A DNA stretch of 5,604 nt from DATKEH01 sp035546355 (GCA_035546355.1 DATKEH010000409.1:1-5604), one strand, 5' to 3'; shown: positions 1 to 5,456, numbered from the stretch's first letter. Numbers and translations are program-made. Notes: a model not told the origin generated them from the letters alone.

Positions 1-712
1 GGGCGCTGAACACCCTCTCGGGCCGCGACACCCGGGTGTCGACCCCCGGCGAGAAGACGACCCGCGACGGCGGCCCCTGCGCCTCGACGCCGGCCTGGTG
101 CAGCAGGTCCTGGTCGAGGGCCAGCAGCTCGGCGCCGAGCAACGGATAGGGCTGATGCGCGACGCGGGCGCGATAGATGGCGCCGTCAGCAGCGGCGAAC
201 AGCGCGTAGCGCTCGACCAGGAACTCGTCCAGAGAGCCCGAGACCGCGGGGCTCGGCTCTTCGGCGGCGATACGCCACCGGCAGACGCAGCGCCCCGGGC
301 GGTCGCGCCGCCGGGCCGAAAATGCGACGGTGTCGCCGACACGCTCCATCTCGATCTCCGCCGCATGGTAGGGGAGCTGGTAGAGCAGCCGCGCCCCGGC
401 AACGGCCAGGCGGCTGTCGGCGTCGAGGCTGAAGAACCATACCCCTCGTTCGCTGCCCCGGAAGCGCACGTAGGTCCTTACGTTGACCTCGCCGAAGCGC
501 GACAGGCCGGGGAGCGGGGGCAGCAGCGGCGGCCGCAGGCCCTCGACGCGGAAGGGCACCAGGCCCACCCACGCCGTGCCGTGGTGGGTGTCGAGCTCCA
601 GCGGCGCCGGCACCAGGCGCGCCAAGGCCGCCGGATCCACCTGCCAGTGCAGGAACAGCAGGTCTCGCCAGTCCTGGCGCATGACGGGGTGGAAGGCGTC
701 GTCGCCGCTCAC
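1..712 (-). CDS. DUF2071 (YqjF-like) protein, 3' end cut by window edge
   Basis: This is an uncharacterised conserved protein of the DUF2071/YqjF family. Members are soluble and have no established reaction. The frame is open for 237 codons from the GTG at 712-710 to the left edge with no stop. GTG is chosen because GGAGAT (726-721) lies 8 nt upstream; an in-frame ATG at 682 is an alternative but has no such site. Family signatures are clear: MRQDWRDLLFLHW (residues 11-23), PAPLELDTHHGTAWVGLVPF (35-54), EVNVRTYVRF (75-84), GVWFFSLDADSRLAVAGAR (90-108) and, near the C-terminus, SLDEFLVERYALF (160-172) then FSPGVD (220-225). The last motif normally sits close to the C-terminus, so only a few residues are probably missing. 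No signal peptide or membrane segment is evident. It is divergent from the 865-1209 gene. Family assignment is firm; function is unknown. Confidence 0.9.
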   Translation of the reverse strand, partial: MSGDDAFHPVMRQDWRDLLFLHWQVDPAALARLVPAPLELDTHHGTAWVGLVPFRVEGLRPPLLPPLPGLSRFGEVNVRTYVRFRGSERGVWFFSLDADSRLAVAGARLLYQLPYHAAEIEMERVGDTVAFSARRRDRPGRCVCRWRIAAEEPSPAVSGSLDEFLVERYALFAAADGAIYRARVAHQPYPLLGAELLALDQDLLHQAGVEAQGPPSRVVFSPGVDTRVSRPERVFSA

Positions 713-720
713 GCGCAACG

Positions 721-726
721 ATCTCC
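721..726 (-). promoter_or_regulatory. Shine-Dalgarno site deciding a GTG start
   Basis: GGAGAT on the minus strand lies 8 nt before the GTG at 712. It favours GTG over the ATG 30 nt further in as the start of the DUF2071 gene. Confidence 0.65.
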
Positions 727-762
727 ACGTCGGGACCGGGGGGTGTGTCGCATCTGCCCCTC

Positions 763-794
763 GGGCTGCAAGTCGCGTTCCCCGCTTGCGGCCC
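763..794. promoter_or_regulatory. 10-bp dyad (inverted repeat) in divergent spacer, possible operator or 5'UTR hairpin
   Basis: GGGCTGCAAG (763-772) and CTTGCGGCCC (785-794) are inverted copies matching at 9 of 10 positions. The mismatch would be a G-U pair in plus-strand RNA. They flank a 12-nt centre. The dyad lies between the divergent starts at 712 and 865. A weak -10-like TATGGA (806-811) sits just to its right, so the right arm would fall near the -35 of a plus-strand promoter. That placement suggests an operator, but a leader hairpin is equally possible. No strong sigma-70 promoter was recognised in 713-864. Confidence 0.4.
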
Positions 795-864
795 ACCCTC
801 CCTGGTATGGATCTTGAGTCCCGATTCCGACCCAGACGACACGCACCCTCGAGGAGGAGACGGG

Positions 865-1209
865 ATGGCTACGCAGCAAGACCCACCGGGCGGCCGCCAC
901 ACCCCGCCGGCGGCCGAGGTCACCCCGGGCCTCACCATGCCGCCGACCCACGATGCGCTGCCGCCCGAGACGGAGCCAAGCGGCGTATCGGAAAAGCTCC
1001 CGGCGCGGCTGTCGTCCGCCCGGCATGCCGTCCAGGGCAACGCGGCTCAGCTCGGCCAGGCCCTGCAGAGCACCGGCCGCGAGGCGCGCCTCGGCTTCTG
1101 GCAGGCCGTGGAGCGCAATCCGTTGGGCATCGGCGCCGCCTTCGCCGGTCTCGGCATCTTGATCGGCTTGACCCGCGGGGGCCGCCGCGGCGGCGGCTCA
1201 CGGGCCTGA
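865..1209 (+). CDS. Small DUF883/ElaB-like protein with C-terminal membrane anchor
   Basis: A 114-residue protein starting at the ATG at 865, with a strong GGAGG (853-857) 7 nt upstream. Residues 1-40 are proline-rich and probably disordered. Residues 42-83 look helical and amphipathic (SEKLPARLSSARHAVQ, then QLGQALQSTGREARLGFWQ). Next comes ERNPLGIGAAFAGLGILIGL (83-102), one hydrophobic segment followed by a basic tail (GGRRGGGSRA). A helix, then R-N-P, then a glycine-rich terminal membrane segment is the plan of the DUF883/ElaB/YqjD family and also of DUF3618. ElaB and YqjD are inner-membrane, ribosome-associated stationary-phase proteins in E. coli. Similar use here is inference, and family membership rests on architecture only. 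The stop codon falls inside a 22-bp tandem duplication. A GC-rich hairpin follows. Confidence 0.72.
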   Translation: MATQQDPPGGRHTPPAAEVTPGLTMPPTHDALPPETEPSGVSEKLPARLSSARHAVQGNAAQLGQALQSTGREARLGFWQAVERNPLGIGAAFAGLGILIGLTRGGRRGGGSRA

Positions 1210-1240
1210 CGCCGGCGGCTCACGGGCCTGACGCCGGCGG
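1191..1240. repeat. 22-bp perfect tandem duplication (2.3 copies) spanning a stop codon
   Basis: The unit beginning CGGCGGCTCACGGGCCTGAC occupies 1191-1212 and repeats exactly at 1213-1234. A further 6 matching bases follow (1235-1240). The first copy encodes the last residues (GGSRA) and TGA stop of the upstream gene; the second is noncoding. Because 22 is not a multiple of 3, the second copy would be read in another frame. Gain or loss of one unit would leave the protein unchanged. It looks like recent slippage or local duplication. Confidence 0.95.
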
Positions 1241-1250
1241 GCGAGGACGA

Positions 1251-1282
1251 CGGGGCCGGAGCGCCGCGACGCCCCGGCCCCG
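1251..1282. terminator. GC-rich hairpin between convergent genes, probable bidirectional terminator
   Basis: CGGGGCCGG (1251-1259) pairs perfectly with CCGGCCCCG (1274-1282). After one mismatch the loop can add three more pairs (1261-1263 with 1270-1272). The hairpin sits between the plus-strand stop at 1209 and the minus-strand stop at 1288, where a shared terminator is expected. Neither side has a T-tract, so it is not a canonical intrinsic terminator. A second small hairpin, CGGCA (1283-1287) with TGCCG (1292-1296), holds the minus-strand stop codon in its 4-nt loop. Confidence 0.6.
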
Positions 1283-1287
1283 CGGCA

Positions 1288-1641
1288 TCAGTGCCGGTAG
1301 TCGTAATCGTAGGCGCGGCGGATGTCCGGGCGGTCGCGCTCGTACTCGCCGTCATAGTCGGTGCGCAGGCGGCGATCGAGATCGTCGTCCCACGTCGGGT
1401 GGTCGGATCCGAAGCGGTTCCGTGCCGCGTGGCCGAAACGGAACGCCTGCTCGTGGTTCTCGAAGGCGTCACGGCTGCCCGCCGCCTGCTTCACCGTGTC
1501 GTCGACGTCCTGGTCGAGGTCGCGCGCCGTGTCGGAGCCGAAGTCGTGCTTGGTCTGCTCCCAGTCGTTGGCGAACGCCGCCTTCACTCGCTCCCAGGTG
1601 CGGTCGTCCTCGTCGCGGTACCAGTCGGGTCGGTTTCTCAT
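1288..1641 (-). CDS. Small hydrophilic Asp/Arg/Tyr-rich protein, putative stress protein
   Basis: A 117-residue protein, very hydrophilic, with no membrane segment or signal peptide. Two blocks stand out: WERVKAAFANDWEQTKHDFG (16-35) followed by DLDQDVDDTVKQAAG (41-55), then a stretch from residue 60 to 97 containing EQAFRFGHAARNRFG and WDDDLDRRLRTDYD. The C-terminus is rich in Tyr/Asp/Arg and ends YDYDYRH. From memory, this mix (W-x-x-V-K-x-x-F, D-W-E-Q-T-K-H-D, then F-R-F-G-x-x-A-R) resembles uncharacterised proteobacterial proteins found near DUF892 and general-stress genes, with no assigned function. The ATG at 1641 is chosen for its AAAGGAGA site 7 nt upstream. An in-frame ATG at 1701, overlapping the upstream stop as TGATG, would add 20 residues and could be translationally coupled. 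It is last in the topoisomerase-DUF892 cluster. Confidence 0.78.
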   Translation of the reverse strand: MRNRPDWYRDEDDRTWERVKAAFANDWEQTKHDFGSDTARDLDQDVDDTVKQAAGSRDAFENHEQAFRFGHAARNRFGSDHPTWDDDLDRRLRTDYDGEYERDRPDIRRAYDYDYRH

Positions 1642-1647
1642 CGTCGC

Positions 1648-1655
1648 TCTCCTTT
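1648..1655 (-). promoter_or_regulatory. Strong Shine-Dalgarno site deciding a start
   Basis: AAAGGAGA on the minus strand has its GGAG core 7 nt before the ATG at 1641. It is much better than anything before the alternative ATG at 1701, where only a weak AGAGA is present. Confidence 0.7.
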
Positions 1656-1700
1656 CGGTTGGTCGCGGGTCGGGTGATCTCTTGGCGTCGGGTTCCGACA

Positions 1701-2327
1701 TCAGCCGTGTCTCTGCACCGCTCGAGCCAGCTGCTGCTTGCTCATCTTGCTGCGCCCCTCGATGCCGAGGCGCTGCGCCTGCTCGTAGAGCTCGTCCTTG
1801 GTCTGCCCCCGGGTGGTGCGTCGGGGCACGCCAACCCCGTCGGCGGCTCGCGGGTTCACCCGCCTCTCGGCCAGCCGGGACAGCTTCTCGTCCGCCCGCT
1901 CCTCCTGCTCGAGGGTCTCCTGCAGCAGCCTCGCCTCCTGCTCGTGTCCCAGGGTCTCGGCCATCGAGCGCAGCGTGCCGTAGGCGGCCATCTCGTAGTG
2001 CTCGACGCGTTGGGCGGCGCCGATCAGGGCGGCATCGACCGCCGCTTCGTCGCCCCGCGCCTCGAAGAACTCCTCCCCCTCCTCGATCAGCCCCTTCATC
2101 CCCTTGCAGGTCTTTCTCTCCGCCTTCTCGCCGATACCCAGGAACACCTGCTCGAGGCGCTGCACCTGCCCCTCGGTCTGCTTCAGGTGCTGCAGGAAGC
2201 CCTTCTGCAGCTTCGGGTCGTGGGCGTTGTCGGCCATCTTGGGCAGCGCGTCCAGCAGCTGGTGTTCGAAATCGTAGGCATCCTTGAGCTCGTCCAGGAA
2301 GAGGTCGCGCAGGCTGTCGATCTTCAT
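1701..2327 (-). CDS. YciE/YciF-type DUF892 ferritin-like protein with Rho-N/SAP-like C-terminal domain
   Basis: A 208-residue cytoplasmic protein. Residues 1-155 form the four-helix ferritin-like DUF892 fold of the YciE/YciF family. Helix 1 is LRDLFLDELKDAYDFEHQLL with E21 and H22. Helix 2 is FLQHLKQTEGQVQRLEQVF with H47 and E52. Helix 3 is ALIGAAQRVEHYEMAAYGTL with E109, H110 and E112. Helix 4 is ETLEQEERADEKL with E142 and D146. These acidic and His residues sit where the family binds a di-metal centre. After a linker (about 156-172), TKDELYEQAQRLGIEGRSKM and SKQQLARAVQRHG resemble the Rho N-terminal/SAP-like helical motif, which often binds nucleic acid. Family members are induced by osmotic and stationary-phase stress; their exact reaction is not settled. 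GGAGG 4 nt before the ATG supports the start. The gene lies 65 nt after the topoisomerase stop, so co-transcription is likely. Confidence 0.93.
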   Translation of the reverse strand: MKIDSLRDLFLDELKDAYDFEHQLLDALPKMADNAHDPKLQKGFLQHLKQTEGQVQRLEQVFLGIGEKAERKTCKGMKGLIEEGEEFFEARGDEAAVDAALIGAAQRVEHYEMAAYGTLRSMAETLGHEQEARLLQETLEQEERADEKLSRLAERRVNPRAADGVGVPRRTTRGQTKDELYEQAQRLGIEGRSKMSKQQLARAVQRHG

Positions 2328-2392
2328 CGTTCCTCCAGTCCCGTTACCGGCCGCTCACTCCGTCTCTGTGCAAGGCGGGTGCCCGAGCCGCG

Positions 2393-3496
2393 TCATCCGC
2401 GACGCTCGGTGGGCCGATCGAGTCCCCTCTCCAGGAAGGCCAGCACTGCCGCCTCCTCCGGCGCCAACCCGAACAGTTCCTGGCGCGGCCTCTCCCGGGT
2501 ACATGCCTCCAGCGTCGTCAGCAGTCGCCCCTCCTCGGCGTCGTCGAGGACTCGGGGGTGGATGTACGCCTGGCGACAGATGGCCGGGGTATTGCCCAGC
2601 TCCTCGGCGACCCTTTCGATGGCGCGGAGCAGTTTTCCCTTGGCTTCGGCGTCGGGGTGGATGCGCTCGACCTCCTGTAGCGCCAGGGTGCACAACACCG
2701 TGCCGGCCCAGGTGCGAAAGTCCTTGGCCGTGACCTCCGCCCCGGCCACGTCCCGCAGGTACTCGTTGACGTCGTCCGAGGTGACGTCGCGCTTGACCCC
2801 CGCGTCGTCGAAGTACTTGAACAGCTCGTAGCCCGCGGTCTCCAGGCACTCGGCGACCACCGCTCCGACTCGCGGGTCGTCGACCTCGATGCGCCAGGGC
2901 TTGCCCCCCTTGCCCTCGAACTCGAGCAGGAACTCCTGGGGGTGGCCGTTGGCCTCGACGTGTTTCTTGCGGATCGTGGTCAGGCCGAACGACTGGTTGT
3001 CGCGGGCGTACTGGTCGTTGCCGACCCGGGCCAGGCTGGTCTCCAGGAGCCGCACCACCGCCGCCAGCACCTTCTCGCGCGTCAGCCCGGGCACCTCCAG
3101 GTCTGCATCCACCCGCTCCCGGATCCGCGGCAGCAGCTTGCCGAAGACGACCATGCGGTCGTACTTCACCCGATCGCGGGCCTCGCGCCAGCGCGGGTGA
3201 TAGATGTACTGCTTGCGTCCGGCGGCGTCGCGGCCCGTCGCCTGGATGTGGCCCTTGCGGTAGCGGCAGATCCACACCTCGCTCCAGGCCGGGGGGACGG
3301 CGAGGGCCGCGAACCGTTGCCGCAGCGCCGGGTCCCGCACCGTGCGGCCTCGCCAGTCGCGGTAGCTGAACCCCTTTCCACAGCGGCGCCGCGCGTAGCC
3401 GGGCTCTTCGTCGCCGACGTAGCGCAACCCGGCGGCTCGCGCCGAGGCTCCGGGGTCGTCGGCCAGCACTGCGCGAAGGGTCGACAGGGTGGTCAC
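2393..3496 (-). CDS. Type IB DNA topoisomerase (poxvirus/bacterial TopIB family)
   Basis: This enzyme relaxes positive and negative supercoils by nicking one strand through a 3'-phosphotyrosine intermediate, without ATP. From GTG at 3496 it is 367 residues, within the family range. The N-terminal domain holds AAGLRYVGDEEPGYAR, VPPAWSEVWIC, GHIQATGRDAAGRKQYIYHP and KYDRMVVFGKLLPRIR. The catalytic domain has the full active site by motif and spacing: R157 in LARVGND, K196 in FEGKGGK, R261 in AKDFRTWAGT, N302 in EELGNTP and the nucleophile Y311 in RQAYIHP. Spacings of 39, 65, 41 and 9 residues closely match the vaccinia and Deinococcus enzymes. Asn replaces the viral His, as in Deinococcus. The GTG is chosen because conserved sequence starts just after it and AGGA lies 9 nt upstream. 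In-frame ATGs at 3580 and 3598 would overlap the divergent gene. It heads the cluster with DUF892 and the small hydrophilic gene. Confidence 0.96.
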   Translation of the reverse strand: MTTLSTLRAVLADDPGASARAAGLRYVGDEEPGYARRRCGKGFSYRDWRGRTVRDPALRQRFAALAVPPAWSEVWICRYRKGHIQATGRDAAGRKQYIYHPRWREARDRVKYDRMVVFGKLLPRIRERVDADLEVPGLTREKVLAAVVRLLETSLARVGNDQYARDNQSFGLTTIRKKHVEANGHPQEFLLEFEGKGGKPWRIEVDDPRVGAVVAECLETAGYELFKYFDDAGVKRDVTSDDVNEYLRDVAGAEVTAKDFRTWAGTVLCTLALQEVERIHPDAEAKGKLLRAIERVAEELGNTPAICRQAYIHPRVLDDAEEGRLLTTLEACTRERPRQELFGLAPEEAAVLAFLERGLDRPTERRG

Positions 3497-3507
3497 GGAG
3501 CCCTGTC
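3483..3507 (-). promoter_or_regulatory. Hairpin enclosing the topoisomerase start codon
   Basis: GACAGGG (3483-3489) and CCCTGTC (3501-3507) form a perfect 7-bp stem with an 11-nt loop. On the minus-strand transcript the GTG start (3496-3494) falls in the loop. The purine-rich GACAGGG before it, part of the likely ribosome-binding region, falls in the stem. If it forms, it could limit translation initiation. This depends on GTG 3496 being the true start. Confidence 0.4.
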
Positions 3508-3578
3508 CTGGCAAGGGTCGTGCCGTGGACCGGCGAAGGCGCTCGACCCGTGGCACGCATCTCGCTCCCTCCCGGGGC
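3497..3578. promoter_or_regulatory. Divergent promoter region, topoisomerase IB / BON gene
   Basis: These 82 bp separate the starts of the divergent topoisomerase and BON-domain genes, so promoters for both should lie here or just inside the genes. No convincing -35/-10 pair was found. It contains short inverted pairs, CGTGCC (3519-3524) with GGCACG (3552-3557) and GGGTCG (3515-3520) with CGACCC (3544-3549). They overlap and are mutually exclusive. The assignment rests on gene arrangement. Confidence 0.45.
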
Positions 3579-4100
3579 ATGAGAGACGACGAAAGCATCC
3601 GGCGCGAAGACGCGGCAGAGGACGCTGCGCAGCAGGAGGCACCTGTGGGTCACGCCTTCGACCGTGCCTACGGGCACGGAGGCGAAGTCGGCCCCGACTT
3701 CGAGGGGGACTGGGAGGGCCCGGCTGTGGGCCCGGAGGGCGGTTTCGACGCCCGCGAGGAATCCCGCGGCACGGCGTTCCGACAACAGGCCGCTGGGGGC
3801 CAGATCCCCGCCGAATGGCAGGACTGGAGCGAGGCCGCTGATCCCCCCTCGGACGAGCCGCGACCGGAAGACCCGGAGGCGGACGCGAGGATCGAACGGG
3901 CCGTGCGAGAGGTCTTCCGCAGCCACGCCCACCTCGGCGAGCAGCATCTCGGCGTGAGGGTCGAGCGCGGAGAGGTCACCTTGACCGGCACCCTGGAGCA
4001 GCGGAGTCTCGAATACGTGGCCGAAGACCTGGCGCAGACGGTGTCCGGCGTGCGCTCGGTCCGCAACCTCCTGCGGGGGCGGGAGCCGCGGCGGTCCTAG
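3579..4100 (+). CDS. BON-domain protein, cytoplasmic, with acidic disordered N-terminal region
   Basis: A 173-residue protein. Residues 1-100 are acidic and rich in Gly, Pro, Asp and Glu, probably disordered (MRDDESIRREDAAEDAAQQE at the start). Residues 103-166 form one BON domain: the helix ARIERAVREVFRSH, the strand-turn LGVRVERGEVTLTGTL with the typical G-x-V-x-L-x-G pattern (G131, G137), the helix SLEYVAEDLAQTV and the closing V-x-G-V-x-x-V-x-N-L-L (V155 to L165). BON domains bind phospholipid or ligands; in OsmY they occur in an osmotically induced periplasmic protein. Unlike OsmY there is no signal peptide, so this one is probably cytoplasmic. ATG 3579 lacks a good ribosome-binding site. 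An upstream GTG at 3525 has AAGGG 7 nt before it and would add 18 Arg-rich residues; ATG is preferred because MRDD...IRR resembles starts of related BON proteins. It is divergent from the topoisomerase. Confidence 0.87.
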   Translation: MRDDESIRREDAAEDAAQQEAPVGHAFDRAYGHGGEVGPDFEGDWEGPAVGPEGGFDAREESRGTAFRQQAAGGQIPAEWQDWSEAADPPSDEPRPEDPEADARIERAVREVFRSHAHLGEQHLGVRVERGEVTLTGTLEQRSLEYVAEDLAQTVSGVRSVRNLLRGREPRRS

Positions 4101-4113
4101 GCGGACGCCTAGG
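4096..4113. terminator. Perfect hairpin containing both stop codons of a convergent gene pair
   Basis: CCTAGGC (4096-4102), loop GGAC, GCCTAGG (4107-4113). The plus-strand stop TAG (4098-4100) is in the left arm. The minus-strand stop, read from CTA at 4109-4111, is in the right arm. The two genes are only 8 bp apart, so this compact 7-bp stem with a 4-nt loop probably serves both transcripts. No T-tract follows on either strand, so termination efficiency is uncertain. Confidence 0.65.
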
Positions 4114-5149
4114 CGAGCAGACTGGCCGGAACCGGCCCATCGAGCCGTCTGGCCCGTCGCGCCGCCGCCGGTTTCGTCGCACCTGTCGCGACCGCGGCGG
4201 CGGTGGCTAGCGGAGGGGGCAGCGGGCGCCCGAGCCCCGCCAGGGACTCGACGATCCGCTCGGGGCGGCCCCAGTCGCTCCAGGTCACCCCTGCGAGCGG
4301 CAGCACCAGGGTCGCCTCCGGCGACGCCTGGACCAGGTCGCGGGAGAGGTCGGCAGACGGCAGATCGGCGTAGAGGGTAGCGAGGGCCGCCGGTGACGGC
4401 GCCGCCTGACGGCGGCGGGCGAGATCCCGGCGCAGGGCTTCGAACCCGATCATCATCCGCGGCAGCAGCAGCCAGCCGAGGCTCCACAGGGTCTCCACCT
4501 GGACCGCCATGACCATCGTGTTCCACAGCCCACCGCCGGCGAGCAGGCCCCGCGCCACCTCGGGCGACGGCTTCTCGACGAACCTGGCGACCGGCCGCGC
4601 CTCCCTCGCCAGCGGTAAGCTGGGGACGATCCAGCCGTAGTCGGTCTCGGCCGCATCGGCGGCGGCGCCTATCAACAGCAGCCGATCGGGGCGCCGCCGT
4701 ACGGTCCTGCAGGCGCGCCGTAGCACGCGCAGGAATGCCTCCTCGGGGTGCACGAAGTGATCGGCCGGCAGCACCACTACCACGGCATCCGGGTCGTGGG
4801 CGGCGATCATCGCGGCGGGCAGGAAGAGCCCGGCGGCCGTGCCGCGGTCGACCGGCTGCTCGACGATCCTGCCGGGGGCGGCCGTGCCGTCGCCAGAATC
4901 GAGGTACCGCCGGTGGTGCGGCGCCACCACCGTCACCACCCGCTGGGGCGCCGTCAGGGCCGTCGCCCGGTCCCAGGTGAGCCGCAGCATCGAGCGGCTG
5001 CCGGTGAAGGTGCAGTACTGCTTGGGGCGCTCCTCGCCCAGCCAACTGCGCACGAAGGGTCGCATCCGCTTCCCCTCGCCGCCGGCGAGGACGATCACCC
5101 AGACCTCCTTGCCGTCGATCGGGCGCTCTCCGCGGTCGGCTGTGGCCAT
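4109..5149 (-). CDS. Mannose-1-phosphate guanylyltransferase-like sugar nucleotidyltransferase
   Basis: Probably makes a nucleotide sugar (GDP-mannose or similar) from NTP and a sugar-1-phosphate, supplying polysaccharide or glycan synthesis. From ATG 5149 it is 346 residues. The nucleotide-binding signature LAGGEGKRMRPF is at 21-32, followed by RPKQYCTFTGSRSML (41-55), typical of the ManC branch. EQPVDRGTAAG (97-107), VVLPADHFV (125-133), FVEKPSPEVA (190-199), LWNTMVM (208-214) and VTWSDWGRPERI (278-289) complete the catalytic fold. The usual metal and sugar-binding residues (D130 of PADH, K193 of VEKP, N210, D282) are present. There is no C-terminal phosphomannose isomerase domain, so it is the short type; the tail is Ala/Arg-rich. 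The start has GGGGAG 9 nt upstream; a TTG at 5194 is less likely. Sugar and base specificity cannot be proven from motifs. It converges on the BON gene and ends in a shared hairpin. Confidence 0.88.
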   Translation of the reverse strand: MATADRGERPIDGKEVWVIVLAGGEGKRMRPFVRSWLGEERPKQYCTFTGSRSMLRLTWDRATALTAPQRVVTVVAPHHRRYLDSGDGTAAPGRIVEQPVDRGTAAGLFLPAAMIAAHDPDAVVVVLPADHFVHPEEAFLRVLRRACRTVRRRPDRLLLIGAAADAAETDYGWIVPSLPLAREARPVARFVEKPSPEVARGLLAGGGLWNTMVMAVQVETLWSLGWLLLPRMMIGFEALRRDLARRRQAAPSPAALATLYADLPSADLSRDLVQASPEATLVLPLAGVTWSDWGRPERIVESLAGLGRPLPPPLATAAAVATGATKPAAARRARRLDGPVPASLLA

Positions 5150-5456
5150 CTCTGGCAGCTCCCCGCCAGGCAAGAATTGCGAGCGGCCTTGCAACTTCTA
5201 CTGCTCGTCGGTCTTGTTTTCTCCCGTGGTGGGGAAGCCCACGAAACGGCCTGGTTCAAGAGCCGCGCCAGGTTTCGGCACGGAACGTGAACCCGAAGAG
5301 GGGCTGGCGGGCGGCCTCGCGGCGCGAGCCGGAGCCGGCGAGGAGAAGGGCGCCAAGCGGCGTGGTGGCGGGAGTGACGAGAAGAGCCTGGAGACGGCCG
5401 AGACCGGCGAGGGAGCGCCCGCCGGCGGGCTTCGGTGGTGGGCGTCGACGACGTGA
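5150..5456. other. 307-bp spacer, no convincing gene
   Basis: This lies between the oxidoreductase stop and the nucleotidyltransferase start, both on the minus strand. The nucleotidyltransferase promoter and leader probably lie here. The least GC-rich part is 5196-5225, containing TTGTTTTCTC on the plus strand. No clear -35/-10 pair was found. A plus-strand frame at 5226-5456 (GTG start, 76 residues, Gly/Glu/Arg-rich) has G/C-ending codons but no ribosome-binding site and no recognisable domain. It is not called as a gene. Confidence 0.5.
5417..5430. repeat. 14-bp perfect palindrome downstream of oxidoreductase stop
   Basis: GCCCGCCGGCGGGC reads identically on both strands. It lies 26 nt past the minus-strand oxidoreductase stop. 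As RNA it forms at most a 5-bp stem with a 4-nt loop and has no T-tract, so it is a weak terminator candidate at best. At this GC content a chance palindrome is possible. Confidence 0.4.

Noticed and set aside
186..1040. A minus-strand frame of 284 codons starting within the DUF883-like gene
   Set aside because: Its second half is the out-of-frame reading of the DUF2071 gene. The DUF2071 motifs are in the frame starting at 712.
2328..2392. Possible separate promoter for the DUF892 gene (TTGCAC with a CGGTAA-like -10 on the minus strand)
   Set aside because: The -10 match is poor and the 65-bp gap is compatible with read-through from the topoisomerase gene. Not strong enough to list.
483..2831. 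A plus-strand open frame of about 780 codons
   Set aside because: It runs antisense to DUF2071, DUF892 and topoisomerase IB and across the DUF883-like gene. Its composition is low complexity and no family is recognisable, so it is a GC-driven shadow.
2355..5045. A minus-strand open frame of almost 900 codons
   Set aside because: It overlaps the topoisomerase and nucleotidyltransferase genes in a different frame and shows Arg/Pro/Gly/Ala-rich sequence without domains. Long stop-free frames are expected at about 70% GC.
5150..5194. TTG start at 5194 extending the nucleotidyltransferase by 15 residues
   Set aside because: The extension lacks family conservation, and the ATG at 5149 has a usable GGGGAG site.
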